A stretch of DNA of 64,000 nucleotides from Pontibacter sp. E15-1 (GCF_022601975.1 NZ_JAKVIR010000028.1:1-64000), one strand, 5' to 3'. Positions 50,893-60,316 are shown, numbered from the stretch's first letter. Notes: a model not told the origin generated them from the letters alone. Program-made: numbers and translations.

Positions 50893-52737
50893 TTAGGTAT
50901 ACAGTGGGTTTTTCTCTCCGCCTTTCTTCGTGGAAAGGCTTTTGTTTAGCTCTACGGCGGCGCTGATCAGGGCCAGGTGGGTGAACGCTTGCGGGAAGTT
51001 ACCGAGCAACTCACCCTGCAGCCCGATCTCTTCGGAGTATAGCCCCAGATGGCTGGCGTAGCCCAGCATCTTCTCGAAGTGCAGCCGCGCCTTGTCTACC
51101 TGCCCGGCTTTGCTGAGGTTTTCGATGTACCAGAACGAGCAGATGCTGAAGGTGCCCTCTGTGCCATCCAGACCGTCGGAAGCGCCGCGCTCGGTGCTGT
51201 AACGGTATACCAGCGAGTCGGTCACGAGGTTTTCCTCAATGGCTTTCAGTGTGGCCTGCCAGCGCGGGTCTGCCGGACTGAGCATCCGCACCAGGGGCAT
51301 CACCAGCGCAGAGGCGTCCAGCACGGTAGCGCCACGGTACTGCACAAACGCCTGGCGCTCCTCGCTCCAGTAGTTCTCATACACATCTTTGTAAATCGCG
51401 TCGCGCGCTTCGAGCCACTGCGCTAGCGGCGCCGGGAAAGAACGGTCGCGGGCAATCCGGATGGCCCGGTCCAGCGCCACCCAGGCCATCACCTTAGAGT
51501 ACAGGAACTCCCGTTTCTCGTTGCGCACCTCCCAGATGCCATGGTCCGGCTGCTTCCAGTTCTCGACCACAAAATCGACGAATACGGTCAGGTCTTTCCA
51601 GAAGGCATACGTGATGGGGCCACCATGCTTGTTGTAGAGGTAGATGGTGTCGATGAGCTCGCCGTAGATATCCAGCTGGAACTGCTGGAAAGCCGCATTG
51701 CCGATGCGCACCGGGCCGGAGCCCACATACCCCTCCAGATGGTCCAGCACCTGCTCCTGCAGCTGCGTCTCGCCATCCACGGCATACATCAGCTGCAGAT
51801 CCGAGGCCTTAACCATATCCTTGCACCGCAGGATGATCCATTGCAGAAAGTGCTTCGCCTCGCCGATAAAGCCCAGCCGCAGAAACGCATACATCGTGAA
51901 GGCCGCGTCGCGGATCCAGGTGAAGCGGTAGTCCCAGTTCCGGCTACCGCCCAGCACCTCGGGTAGGCCGAAGGTGGCAGCGGCGATGGTGGAGCCGTGT
52001 TCCAGGGAGGTCATCAGCTTGAGGGTGATGGCAGAGCGGAGGACCATCTCGCGCCAGCGCCCCTGGTAGGTGCTCTGCTCGGCCCAGTCGCGCCAGTAAG
52101 CAACGGTGTCGGCAAAGGCGATGTCGGTATAATACTGCAGCTCCCGGCCCTTAAAGGAACTTTCCTCCTGCGGCACGGCCTCCAGCACAAAAGAGGCCTG
52201 GCTTCCCTGCTCCATCGTCCACTCGCCCAGCAGGTCGCCCTCCTGCACCTGCACCGGCTGGTCGGAGATAAACCGGAACTCGGCCTTGTCGGCCCCCTTG
52301 CTCCGGATGAGCAGCGCGCCGTCCTCGTTCAGCACCTCGTGGCTGGCACGGGCATAATCAGGGCGCGGCCTGCACTCCATCCCGAACGTCATGCTCCCCT
52401 TGATCACGGTGAGCATGCGCACCACCGAGCAACTGAAGTTGTTGCGCCGGAGCGGCATGAAATCCGTCAGCTCGCCCATACCCTCAGGTGTGAAAAAACG
52501 GGTGATCAGGACGCCGGTGTCTGGCAGGTACAGCTGTTTGTAGCGTGTTTCGGGGTGCTTCGGCTTGATTTGCCAATACCCGCCCTTGTTCTTGTCCAGC
52601 AGCGCCGTGAAAATAGTGGGGGAGTCGAAGCGGGTAAAGGGCAGGTAATCAATAGAGGCGTATTTCGATACCAGGGCCACGGTGTGCATGTTGCCGATGA
52701 TACCGTAATTGGCGATGGGGCAGTAGTCTGTTTGCAT
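50893..52737 (-). CDS. GH15 glucan/trehalose hydrolase
   Basis: A 614-residue cytoplasmic (alpha/alpha)6 enzyme of the GH15 family with the N-terminal super-sandwich domain. It starts at ATG 52737 ([20 protein letters not shown]); an ATG four codons upstream is possible. Motifs: [37 protein letters not shown] with the substrate-binding Arg/Asp, [24 protein letters not shown] with a catalytic Glu, and [14 protein letters not shown]. Bacterial GH15 members of this architecture are glucoamylase- or trehalase-type. It is a single gene converging on the PUL and has no obvious operon partner, so it may be unrelated to that glycan. Confidence 0.87.
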   Translation of the reverse strand: MQTDYCPIANYGIIGNMHTVALVSKYASIDYLPFTRFDSPTIFTALLDKNKGGYWQIKPKHPETRYKQLYLPDTGVLITRFFTPEGMGELTDFMPLRRNNFSCSVVRMLTVIKGSMTFGMECRPRPDYARASHEVLNEDGALLIRSKGADKAEFRFISDQPVQVQEGDLLGEWTMEQGSQASFVLEAVPQEESSFKGRELQYYTDIAFADTVAYWRDWAEQSTYQGRWREMVLRSAITLKLMTSLEHGSTIAAATFGLPEVLGGSRNWDYRFTWIRDAAFTMYAFLRLGFIGEAKHFLQWIILRCKDMVKASDLQLMYAVDGETQLQEQVLDHLEGYVGSGPVRIGNAAFQQFQLDIYGELIDTIYLYNKHGGPITYAFWKDLTVFVDFVVENWKQPDHGIWEVRNEKREFLYSKVMAWVALDRAIRIARDRSFPAPLAQWLEARDAIYKDVYENYWSEERQAFVQYRGATVLDASALVMPLVRMLSPADPRWQATLKAIEENLVTDSLVYRYSTERGASDGLDGTEGTFSICSFWYIENLSKAGQVDKARLHFEKMLGYASHLGLYSEEIGLQGELLGNFPQAFTHLALISAAVELNKSLSTKKGGEKNPLYT

Positions 52738-53012
52738 GGGCAGGGGCATTTGGTGCTCTTATCTCCTAACGGCTGGCTGTGGGTTGCGTTGTGCCGGAAG
52801 CGGGCGGAATCCTTCCTTTTGCAGTGCAATCCGGAGGGGGGAAAGATCTCCCAGAAAAAATGGTGATGAGGCTTTCGGGGGTATAATGAAAATCGGTTCA
52901 GTTACGTTGTAGACAAGGCAGATTTCGCTTTTAGGTATGGCACGGGATTTGGATCTATGCAGCGGCTTCCGCCTGTTAAACCGGTCATCATACACATTAA
53001 TAACACGATACC

Positions 53013-53486
53013 ATGAATAAGAAAACTATCCTGCTACCGCTGCTGTTTGCCCTGTTTTTAAGTATGGCCAGTGCCTTTACCCAGCAAATAGCCGCCGCCG
53101 GCGAGAAATGGAATTTGGATTATGAAGCAGCCAGTAAAACGGCAAAAGCCGAACACAAGCCCATCCTGATGGTATTTGGCGGTTCGGACTGGTGCAAACC
53201 CTGTATCATGCTGCGCAAGGAGGTATGGGAGTCGGAAGCGTTTAAACGCTATGCCGCAGACAACCTGGTGCTGGTGGAGCTGGACTTCCCGAGGTTGAAG
53301 AAAAACCAGCTGCCCGCCGAGCAGGTGCAACAAAACGAGGCGCTTGCTGCCCGCTATAATAAGCAGGGCGTGTTCCCGCTGGTGGTGCTGACCGATGAAT
53401 ACGGTAAGGTGCTGGCCACGACGGGCTACCAGGCAGGCGGGCCGGAAAAATACATCGAACACCTGAACACACTGCTGCAGCATTAA
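53013..53486 (+). CDS. Thioredoxin-fold periplasmic protein
   Basis: A 157-residue secreted protein with a signal peptide (to about ASAFTQQ) and a thioredoxin_7 domain: the redox site Trp60-Cys61-Lys-Pro-Cys64 (FGGSDWCKPCIMLRKEVW), LVELDFPRLKKNQLP and the cis-Pro segment YNKQGVFPLVVLTDEYGKVL. It probably reduces or inserts disulfides, or delivers reductant outside the cytoplasm. It is the first gene of the group containing ApbE, DUF4266 and DUF3570. A terminator and a long inverted repeat separate it from those three, so expression may be uncoupled. Confidence 0.87.
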   Translation: MNKKTILLPLLFALFLSMASAFTQQIAAAGEKWNLDYEAASKTAKAEHKPILMVFGGSDWCKPCIMLRKEVWESEAFKRYAADNLVLVELDFPRLKKNQLPAEQVQQNEALAARYNKQGVFPLVVLTDEYGKVLATTGYQAGGPEKYIEHLNTLLQH

Positions 53487-53493
53487 ATGCCTG

Positions 53494-53520
53494 AACCCGC
53501 CTCCCACAGAGGCGGGTTTT
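53494..53520 (+). terminator. Rho-independent terminator after the thioredoxin gene
   Basis: AACCCGCCTC (53494-53503), loop CCACA, GAGGCGGGTT (53509-53518), then TTT. It lies 8 nt after the stop codon. Confidence 0.85.
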
Positions 53521-53534
53521 TACTTTCTGTAAAG

Positions 53535-53608
53535 CAGGTATAACGGAAACGCAGGTATAAATTTCACTTCCCAAAACGAAATTTATACCTGCGTTTCCGT
53601 TATACTTG
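53535..53608. repeat. 31-bp near-perfect inverted repeat between thioredoxin and apbE
   Basis: The left arm (53535-53565) and right arm (53578-53608) are complementary at 30 of 31 positions around a 12-nt loop. Each arm contains the word AGGTATAA or its near copy twice, separated by CGGAAACGC. The repeat lacks an ORF and a T-run, and a normal terminator already lies just upstream. It may be a REP-like element or a protein-binding/attachment site. Confidence 0.7.
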
Positions 53609-53685
53609 TTGTTTAAACCTTAAACCCTTTTGATTAGATGGCGCAGCGGTTTTTTGCGTATGCCAACATACTACCCGATCGTTGT

Positions 53686-54747
53686 ATGCCGCGCTCTCTT
53701 TTTTTACTTCTCCTTTTTATGTGCATGGTCCTGCCACCAGCACGTGCCCAACGACTCCCGACCAAAGAGCCAAACACGTACAGGAAGGTTTTGCTATTGA
53801 TGGGCACCCGCTTCGAGCTGGCAGTTGTTACCCGCGACGAGCAGCGGGGGTGGGAGGCGATAGCGGCGGGCATTACGGAAATAAAACGCATCGAGGCGCT
53901 GATCTCCGAATGGCAACCCACCTCCCAAACCAGCGCGATTAACCGGAACGCAGGTATAAAGCCCGTTGCGGTAGCTTCCGAACTGTATGACCTGATCAGC
54001 CGCAGTAACCGCATTTCTGAGATGACCGGCGGCGCCTTCGATATCTCATTTGCCGCTATCGACAAGGTATGGCACTTTGATGGCTCGATGAAAACCCTGC
54101 CCACGCAAGCACAGGTGGCAGCATCCGTTTCTAAAATCAACTACAGAAACATCATCCTGAACCCGGCAGACCACTCTGTGTTCCTGAAGGAAACCGGTAT
54201 GAAAATAGGCTTTGGGGGTATAGGCAAGGGGTATGCCGCCAACCGCGCCCGCGATGTGATGCGGGAGATGGGTATGGCAGGCGGTGTAGTAAACGCTGCC
54301 GGCGACCTGGTGACCTGGGGCAAACAGGCTGATGGACAGCCCTGGTACGTGGGCGTGGCCGACCCTGCCGAGAAGGACAAGGTGTTCTCGTGGCTAACGG
54401 CAGACGAAACCTCGGTGGTGACATCCGGCAACTATGAAAAGAACGTAACGCTGAATGGCAAGCGGTATTCCCATATCATCGACCCGCGCACCGGGTTTCC
54501 GGTGTCGGGCCTCAAAAGCGTGACCATTGTCTGCGCAAACGGCGAGTTGGCCGATGCACTGGCAACGGCCGTCTCGGTGCTGGGACGCGAGGAGGGATTA
54601 TACCTGATCAACCAACTGAAAGGGGTAGAGTGCCTGCTGCTGACGGACACCGATGAAATGGTGACGTCGGATAACCTGCACCTGCATTTTTACAACAACC
54701 AAAAAAATACTGCTGGCAATACTGCTCAGCCGGTTCCCTTAAAGTGA
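53686..54747 (+). CDS. apbE: FAD:protein FMN transferase (ApbE)
   Basis: A 353-residue exported flavin transferase that attaches FMN from FAD to Ser/Thr residues of extracytoplasmic proteins. The start is ATG 53686 (MPRSLFLLLLFMCMVLPPAR) rather than 53638, because the signal peptide begins there. Motifs: LLMGTRFELAVV, LISEWQPTSQTSAINRNAG, MKIGFGGIGKGYAANRARD (flavin-binding Gly/Lys), NAAGDLVTWG and the C-terminal SHIIDPRTGFPV with the conserved His and Asp. It precedes DUF4266 by 4 bp, which suggests a dedicated substrate in this cassette. No classic Dxx(S/T)GA(S/T) target is evident in the neighbours. Confidence 0.9.
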   Translation: MPRSLFLLLLFMCMVLPPARAQRLPTKEPNTYRKVLLLMGTRFELAVVTRDEQRGWEAIAAGITEIKRIEALISEWQPTSQTSAINRNAGIKPVAVASELYDLISRSNRISEMTGGAFDISFAAIDKVWHFDGSMKTLPTQAQVAASVSKINYRNIILNPADHSVFLKETGMKIGFGGIGKGYAANRARDVMREMGMAGGVVNAAGDLVTWGKQADGQPWYVGVADPAEKDKVFSWLTADETSVVTSGNYEKNVTLNGKRYSHIIDPRTGFPVSGLKSVTIVCANGELADALATAVSVLGREEGLYLINQLKGVECLLLTDTDEMVTSDNLHLHFYNNQKNTAGNTAQPVPLK

Positions 54748-54751
54748 TGGC

Positions 54752-54979
54752 ATGAAAAAGCACCTGAGATATTGTATTGTTGGCTCCTCCCTGGCCCTGA
54801 TGGCGCTCGCGAGCAGTTGCCAGGCGGTAATGCCCTATCAGAAAACCTACCTTAACGAGGAGGAGATGAAGCTCAGTACCCGCGGGCTGGAGTCGTTTGA
54901 GGTGAACTTCGAATCATACCGCGAGGGAAGCTCGGGCGCAAACGGCGGTAAAGTGGGAGGAGGGTGCGGATGCAACTAA
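54752..54979 (+). CDS. DUF4266 small lipoprotein, Cys-rich C-terminus
   Basis: A 75-residue lipoprotein: signal peptide with lipobox ASSC (Cys23), the DUF4266 core QAVMPYQKTYLNEEEMKL, then a Gly/Ser-rich tail and terminal GGGCGCN. The Cys-Gly-Cys end resembles a metal- or disulfide-active site and would fit a thioredoxin partner. The segment EGSSGAN recalls the ApbE flavinylation signal but has Asn where a Thr/Ser acceptor is needed. It overlaps the DUF3570 start by 10 bp. Family function is not established. Confidence 0.85.
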   Translation: MKKHLRYCIVGSSLALMALASSCQAVMPYQKTYLNEEEMKLSTRGLESFEVNFESYREGSSGANGGKVGGGCGCN

Positions 54980-56181
54980 GGCTTTTAGTTTATGGGATGC
55001 TGGCCCTGGCATTTTTTCTAGTAGCCACTGCTGCCTTCGGGCAGGAGGGCAATTCCGCCAAGCGCGTGCAACAACTGCCTCCTTCCGATGTGAACATACT
55101 GGCCAGTTACTATAGCCAGGACGGCAACCACTCGCCGGTAACAGGCGGCATCGGGACGGAAGAGCTCACCGATTTTACACCCACTATCATCGTAAACGTG
55201 CCGCTGGATACGGTCACGAACCTGAACGTGAATTTCGGCATGGACTATTATACCTCCGCCTCCACCGACCGCATCGACTTTAACGTTTCCTCCGCCTCCA
55301 GTTCTGATACCCGCACCCACATCAACGTGGGCCTGAGCCGCCGAAACAGCGTCCGCCGCACAATTAAAAGCATTACGGTGGGCGGTTCTACGGAGTATGA
55401 TTACCAGTCGCTGTCGCTCGGGTTGGGCTGGTCTCAGGAGTCGCGGGACGGGAACCGCGAACTGAGCGTGGGTGGGCAGGTGTACTTTGATACCTGGAAG
55501 CTGATCTACCCCATAGAGTTGCGGGGACAGGGAAGTCTGGTAGACACAGACAAGCGCCAGTCGTACAACTTTTCCGCCACCCTTTCGCAGGTTATCAGCA
55601 AGCGTTTGCAGGGGTCGATCTCGGCAGACCTGGTGTACCAGACCGGCCTGCTTTCGACGCCATTTCACAGGGTATACTTCCGGGAGCAGCAGACGGTCCA
55701 GGTAGAACAGTTGCCGGACAGCCGCCTGAAATACCCGATTGGGTTGCGTCTGAACTACTACGTCAGCGACCTGATCACGATGCGCCTCTTCTACCGCTTT
55801 TATGCCGATAGCTGGGGCCTGATCGGGAATACCGCTGAGGTGGAGGTGCCGTTTAAAATTGGGCCGTTTTTCTCGATATACCCTTTCTACCGCTACCATA
55901 CGCAAAAGGCCGCCGACTATTTCGCGGCTTTTAAAGAACACAGCCTGAGTGAGGAGTTTTATACCTCCGATTATGATCTCTCAAATTTTAATAGTCAAAA
56001 GCTAGGGTTAGGCGTGCGTTACTCGCCGCTGTTCGGTATCGCCAAGTTCGGACTGCCCTTCACGAGCAACAGCACCCAACTCAAGAGCATCGACCTGCGG
56101 GCTGGCCGCTATTGGCGCAGTGACGGCTTAACCTCCATGATTTTCAGCACCGACTTTGGCTTTACCATACCGAGCGAGTAA
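54970..56181 (+). CDS. DUF3570 outer-membrane beta-barrel protein
   Basis: A 403-residue exported protein. ATG 54970 overlaps the DUF4266 stop and follows a strong GGGAGGAGG ribosome-binding site; GTG 54964 would add two residues. Signal peptide to about AAFG. DUF3570 shows at DVNILASYYSQDGNHSPVTG and many amphipathic strands (NVNFGMDYYTSAS, RSRR-like turns, LGLGWSQESRDGNRELSVGG, IGLRLNYYVSDLITMRLFYRF), ending in an aromatic strand STDFGFTIPSE. The pattern fits a 16-plus-stranded barrel. It is always paired with DUF4266 in the genomes I know of, so it may export, anchor or display that peptide. Confidence 0.83.
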   Translation: MQLRLLVYGMLALAFFLVATAAFGQEGNSAKRVQQLPPSDVNILASYYSQDGNHSPVTGGIGTEELTDFTPTIIVNVPLDTVTNLNVNFGMDYYTSASTDRIDFNVSSASSSDTRTHINVGLSRRNSVRRTIKSITVGGSTEYDYQSLSLGLGWSQESRDGNRELSVGGQVYFDTWKLIYPIELRGQGSLVDTDKRQSYNFSATLSQVISKRLQGSISADLVYQTGLLSTPFHRVYFREQQTVQVEQLPDSRLKYPIGLRLNYYVSDLITMRLFYRFYADSWGLIGNTAEVEVPFKIGPFFSIYPFYRYHTQKAADYFAAFKEHSLSEEFYTSDYDLSNFNSQKLGLGVRYSPLFGIAKFGLPFTSNSTQLKSIDLRAGRYWRSDGLTSMIFSTDFGFTIPSE

Positions 56182-56183
56182 AA

Positions 56184-56222
56184 GAAAGCGGGCCTCAACT
56201 GTGTAAGCTGCGGCCCGCTTTC
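56184..56222. terminator. Bidirectional terminator between DUF3570 and eboF
   Basis: GAAAGCGGGCC (56184-56194) / GGCCCGCTTTC (56212-56222) with a 17-nt loop and a downstream AT-rich run. It ends the redox cassette and may also end the minus-strand ebo operon. Confidence 0.75.
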
Positions 56223-56347
56223 AATTTATACTGCCTATGTACTCGACCAATTTAATTACCAGAATTAGCATTTGTTTTTATATGACTAGAAACGGCTTTA
56301 TGCCTCATTTCTAATTCTTAATTTATAATTTGGAGGAGCACTAAATG

Positions 56348-57739
56348 CTACGGCATCACTTCCTGTTTCGCTATTTCTAAATGCTGCAGGATCACATCAA
56401 ACACATCCACGGCCTGTAGCTCCTGGGGTAGCGGCTGCTTGTTTTTGGTGAGCAGCACCGGCCACTCGGCTTTGTCTTCCTGGATGCGGCCATGCGAGCC
56501 CTTGATGAGCGTGGCGTCCAGCGGGATAATGTCCATCACCATCCGGAAACCCAGCTTCTTCTTCAGCACCTTCCCGATCACTTTTGGCATCAGGAACTTG
56601 ATGGTCGGGTCGGCAAACATCTCCACGGGGTCGTAACCTGGTTTTTTATGGATATCCACCATGCGGGCGTAGTCCGGGGCACGGCTATCGTCGAGCCAGA
56701 AATAGTAGGTAAACCAGGATTTGGCATCGGCAATTACCACCAACTCGCCGCACCGCTCGTGGGACAGGTGATATTTGTCGCGCTCCGCTCCGGCCAGTAC
56801 TTCCTGCACGCCCGGAACTTGCCGCAGCAACTCCTGCACCGCCGGTATATCGGCTGGGTTCTGGATGTAGACATGCGCGATCTGGTGGTCGGCAACGGCG
56901 AAGGCTTTGCTCATGGCCGTGTCCAGTAGCTCCGTTCCGCGTTCCTCGCGCACGGCAATATAGCCACTGGTGCGTAGCACGCGGTTCAGGTGCACCGGCT
57001 GGCTCACCTCGCTGATGCCATACTCCGACAGCACAATCACCTCGGCGCCTTTGGCCTCATAAAACGTGATCAGGTCGCCCACTACGGCATCTATTTCCCG
57101 CAGGTCTTTGGCCACGCGCGCATCGTTGGGGCCGTGGCGCTGCAGGTTATAGTCCAGGTGTGGCAGGTAGATGAGCGTTAGCGTCGGGTTATACAGGTCG
57201 TCGGTTATTTTGCTGGCATCCGCTATCCACTTGCTCGACTTGATGGAGGTTTTCGGGCCCCAGTAATTGAACAGCGGAAACGTGCCCAGTTTGGCTTGCA
57301 GCGTGTCGCGCAGGTCGGCGGGCTGGGTATAGCAGTCGGGCATTTTACGGCCGTCGGCCAGGTACTGCGGGCGCGGGGTGAGGGTATAATCGGCGGTGGT
57401 GTTCATGTTATACCACCAGCCCATGTTGGCCACCGTGAAGTTCGGGTCTTTGGCTTTCGCCACGTCCCATACCTTCTGCGCCTGCACCAGCTTGTTCGAC
57501 TGCCGCCAGAGCTTCACCTCATCCTCGTCTCGGAAGTACCAGCCGTTGCCCACGATGCCGTGTTCCTCGGGCCATTTTCCGGTGAGGTAAGTGGACTGCG
57601 CCGTGCAGGTGACCGCCGGCACCACCGGGCGAATAATGCTTTGGTTTGCCTCCGCGGCCCATTTAGAAAGGAACGGTGTGTTTTTGCCGAGGAGGGATTG
57701 CGTGAGCCCCACCACGTCCAGCACGACTGTTTTACGCAT
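56348..57739 (-). CDS. eboF: EboF-type alkaline-phosphatase-superfamily protein
   Basis: A 463-residue nucleotide pyrophosphatase/phosphodiesterase-like protein without signal peptide. It shows the alkaline-phosphatase-superfamily core: VVLDVVGLTQSLLG (first metal Asp), nucleophile Thr in TCTAQSTYLTG, HLDYNLQRHGPND with metal-binding Asp/His, VIVLSEYGISEV, and a C-terminal IKGSHGRIQEDKAEWPVLL. Its start overlaps the end of eboE by 8 bp. In ebo operons this gene is the last; the cluster is linked to moving an intermediate into the periplasm in cyanobacteria. The exact reaction is unknown. Confidence 0.85.
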   Translation of the reverse strand: MRKTVVLDVVGLTQSLLGKNTPFLSKWAAEANQSIIRPVVPAVTCTAQSTYLTGKWPEEHGIVGNGWYFRDEDEVKLWRQSNKLVQAQKVWDVAKAKDPNFTVANMGWWYNMNTTADYTLTPRPQYLADGRKMPDCYTQPADLRDTLQAKLGTFPLFNYWGPKTSIKSSKWIADASKITDDLYNPTLTLIYLPHLDYNLQRHGPNDARVAKDLREIDAVVGDLITFYEAKGAEVIVLSEYGISEVSQPVHLNRVLRTSGYIAVREERGTELLDTAMSKAFAVADHQIAHVYIQNPADIPAVQELLRQVPGVQEVLAGAERDKYHLSHERCGELVVIADAKSWFTYYFWLDDSRAPDYARMVDIHKKPGYDPVEMFADPTIKFLMPKVIGKVLKKKLGFRMVMDIIPLDATLIKGSHGRIQEDKAEWPVLLTKNKQPLPQELQAVDVFDVILQHLEIAKQEVMP

Positions 57740-58964
57740 GTTGCCTGTCGTTTATAGTAGTCAGAACCCACTCCAGCTCGCGCTGAATGGACTCTGCAAG
57801 GTCTTTTTTCATGTCTTCGGGAAGCACGTCCCAGGTATAGGTCTCTACCTCGAGGTGGGCAGTGTGTGGCGTGTCCCGCACCAGTTGCAGCACGTCCACA
57901 ATGTCCTGCTGTGTCGATTCAAGGCCATTGTAAGTTTGCGTGAACACCGGCACATGGAAGTGCGTGCGCCATTCCACAGCGTTCGGCTTCCGGATGTGCT
58001 GCAGCGCAAAAGTCAGGTCGGGGTACTGCGTTAGCGTGCCGTCATCGCCGCGCTCCACCACCTGGTGCAGGTATGTGGATTCGGCAAACCCGGCGAGCGC
58101 CTCGGCCAGTTCCCCGCGTGTTTCCACGTCTTTGGGCAGCTCGGTTTTCAGGGCCGCGCTCAGCTGTATCTTCCCGATCTTTATACCCACATGCCTGAGT
58201 TTGGCGAAGGCCTCAGCTGGTTTTTCGTAGGCCAGCGCGAAATGGCAGACATCGTAGCAAAGCTGAATGTGCTGCAGTATGGCGGCCCGGGCTTCTTCTT
58301 TCTCCATCCCCCGCGACTCCAGTAGCGCTTTTATACCTTCCGGCAATAGCCACTCCTGGTAATAATTGATGACCTCCTTGCTGTTCTCCAGCAGCCCGTC
58401 CGGCTCCGGCTCAATGTCGATGTGAATGGTTTTGCCCGTTTCCTCTTTTAAGTTGACCAGCGCCTCCGCCAGCTTGACAAGGCGTTTGGTGGCGCTGTTA
58501 AACACCGATTTTATCTTCGAGTCGTCCTCCCCCATAAACCAGGGCTTGTAGGAAAGGGGCGAGGTGGAAATACCGCCTTCCATACCGGCTGGCAACAGTT
58601 CCACCAGGATGCGTGCGAGGCGTAGGGTATAGTCCAGGCGGGCATCCGTGGTCCAGTCTGGCTTGTGCACGTTGTCCTTCACCGACTGATGGTGGAAGCC
58701 GCCGTACGGGAAACCGTTCATGGTAAACACATACAAATCCTGCTCCGTCAGCCACTGCTTAAACTCCTGCAAATGGTTGCCTTCTAGAATCTCTTCGCTG
58801 GCTAGGTTGGAGAGGCGCAGCCCGATGCCAAAAGGCTGATCCGGGGAAAGTTTTTGTTTGAGCGGCGGGAAATAGGCTTTGAGTTGCTGAAAGACCTCGG
58901 CCCACGATTCGCCGGGATGGATGTTGGTGCAATAGGTAAGATGATGTCCTGTGTCCAGATACAT
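57732..58964 (-). CDS. eboE: EboE, xylose-isomerase-like TIM-barrel protein
   Basis: A 410-residue TIM-barrel protein of the sugar-phosphate-isomerase/epimerase-like group. Landmarks: HLTYCTNIHPGESWAEVFQ, FTMNGFPYGGFH, IDIEPEPDGLLEN, LCYDVCHFALAYEKP, KIGKIQLSAAL and FHVPVF. It is the 'metabolite traffic protein EboE' by motif and position. Metal ligands (Glu, Asp, His) appear in the usual strand ends. It lies 56 bp after eboD and overlaps eboF. Product and substrate are not established. Confidence 0.87.
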   Translation of the reverse strand: MYLDTGHHLTYCTNIHPGESWAEVFQQLKAYFPPLKQKLSPDQPFGIGLRLSNLASEEILEGNHLQEFKQWLTEQDLYVFTMNGFPYGGFHHQSVKDNVHKPDWTTDARLDYTLRLARILVELLPAGMEGGISTSPLSYKPWFMGEDDSKIKSVFNSATKRLVKLAEALVNLKEETGKTIHIDIEPEPDGLLENSKEVINYYQEWLLPEGIKALLESRGMEKEEARAAILQHIQLCYDVCHFALAYEKPAEAFAKLRHVGIKIGKIQLSAALKTELPKDVETRGELAEALAGFAESTYLHQVVERGDDGTLTQYPDLTFALQHIRKPNAVEWRTHFHVPVFTQTYNGLESTQQDIVDVLQLVRDTPHTAHLEVETYTWDVLPEDMKKDLAESIQRELEWVLTTINDRQHA

Positions 58965-59020
58965 GTTTCGTCTGTTTTTTGGTATGAAACAGCGGCCAGC
59001 ATATCACCGGCCCGACTGCT

Positions 59021-60202
59021 CTATAAGTTCGTGGCGGGTTGGCGCTGGTGGCGCTTTTGCAATAGGTTTACGGCCTCCCGCACGAGCGGTTCCTCCATGT
59101 GGTGCACTTCCACGCCTGCACCGATTCTGGTCAGCAGCATGATGGTGAGTTGCCCCCCGAGGTGCTCCCGAAACTCCTGCAGGCCTTTCCACACGCTCAG
59201 ATGCCCGGTACCGGCTTCTGTCTGTGAAAGCTCAGGCACATAAACGGCAAAGCCCAGGTCCTCCAGCAGTTCGAGGATATCCTCATATTCCGCCTCGGTC
59301 AGCATTCCTTTCAGGAAGGAGTAGGTCACGTCGAGGGCCATGCCGATGGCAACAGCCTCGCCGTGGCGCAGGGTATAGTCCGTGAGTTGCTCCAGTTTGT
59401 GCGCGGCCCAATGCCCGAAATCCAGCGGGCGCGACGAGCCTGACTCAAAGGGGTCGGCTCCGCCGATGTGGTCCACGTGCATTTCAGCGCAGCGATGTAT
59501 GAGCAGCTGCATGGCCGGCAAATCGCGGTGGGCCAGCTTCGTCGCATCCTGCTTGATCTGCTTGTAAAAGGCGGCATCCTTGATAAGGGCCACTTTGATG
59601 GCCTCGGAGATTCCGGCGCGCCAGTCGCGGTCGTCCAGCGTCAGCAGGAAATCACTGTCGTTGATGACGGCGAAGGGCGGGGTAAAAGTGCCAAGGAAGT
59701 TCTTCTTGCCGAAAAAGTTAAAGCTGTTTTTCACACCCACCGCCGAGTCGTCCTGCGACAGCACCGTAGTCGGGATGCGGATATGGCGGATGCCGCGGTG
59801 CGAAATGGCCGCGGCAAAACCGGCCATGTCCAGCACAGCGCCCCCGCCAATAGCCACGAAATAGGCATGGCGGTCGATGCCGTGGATGTTCACCGCTTCC
59901 AGCAGTCGCTGCAGAAGTTCGAGGCTGTTCTTCACTTCCTCGCCGCCGGTTATCACCATCGGCTCGGCCATCAGCTTCATCATACCCTGGTTGGCGGCAG
60001 CGTAGTCTTTTATTTCATCGGCCAGCTGCGGGTGCGCATCGGCCACGCCGCTATCGATCACAAAAAACACTCTGCGCGGGGTAGTGCCTTTATCTTGTTG
60101 CAGCACATCTGTGAACACAGTGTTGTCGGGCTTGAAAAGCCCTGCTGTAAAGTACACGCCGTACTGAAACTGCACTGTAAACGACTGCTCAATTGGCTTC
60201 AT
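59021..60202 (-). CDS. eboD: EboD, 3-dehydroquinate-synthase-like enzyme
   Basis: A 393-residue member of the dehydroquinate synthase/sugar-phosphate cyclase superfamily. It has the NAD-binding block GGGAVLDMAGFAAAISHRGIRHIRIPTTV, the substrate segment NFFGKKNFLGTF, AGISEAIKVALIKD, and the metal-ligand pair FGHWAAHKLE and RHGEAVAIGM. Length and the ebo context point to a specialised cyclase paralogue rather than AroB of the shikimate pathway. It shares the operon with eboABCEF. Confidence 0.87.
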   Translation of the reverse strand: MKPIEQSFTVQFQYGVYFTAGLFKPDNTVFTDVLQQDKGTTPRRVFFVIDSGVADAHPQLADEIKDYAAANQGMMKLMAEPMVITGGEEVKNSLELLQRLLEAVNIHGIDRHAYFVAIGGGAVLDMAGFAAAISHRGIRHIRIPTTVLSQDDSAVGVKNSFNFFGKKNFLGTFTPPFAVINDSDFLLTLDDRDWRAGISEAIKVALIKDAAFYKQIKQDATKLAHRDLPAMQLLIHRCAEMHVDHIGGADPFESGSSRPLDFGHWAAHKLEQLTDYTLRHGEAVAIGMALDVTYSFLKGMLTEAEYEDILELLEDLGFAVYVPELSQTEAGTGHLSVWKGLQEFREHLGGQLTIMLLTRIGAGVEVHHMEEPLVREAVNLLQKRHQRQPATNL

Positions 60203-60316
60203 ATCGAATCGAAAAAGGGTAAATCATGGTTCATGTCAAGCGGCTGCCAAACGGCTTCTGCCTGAAAGGTTGAGGCACTGCCTGAAGGTATAACAGTCGA
60301 AAAGGTGCAACAATTC

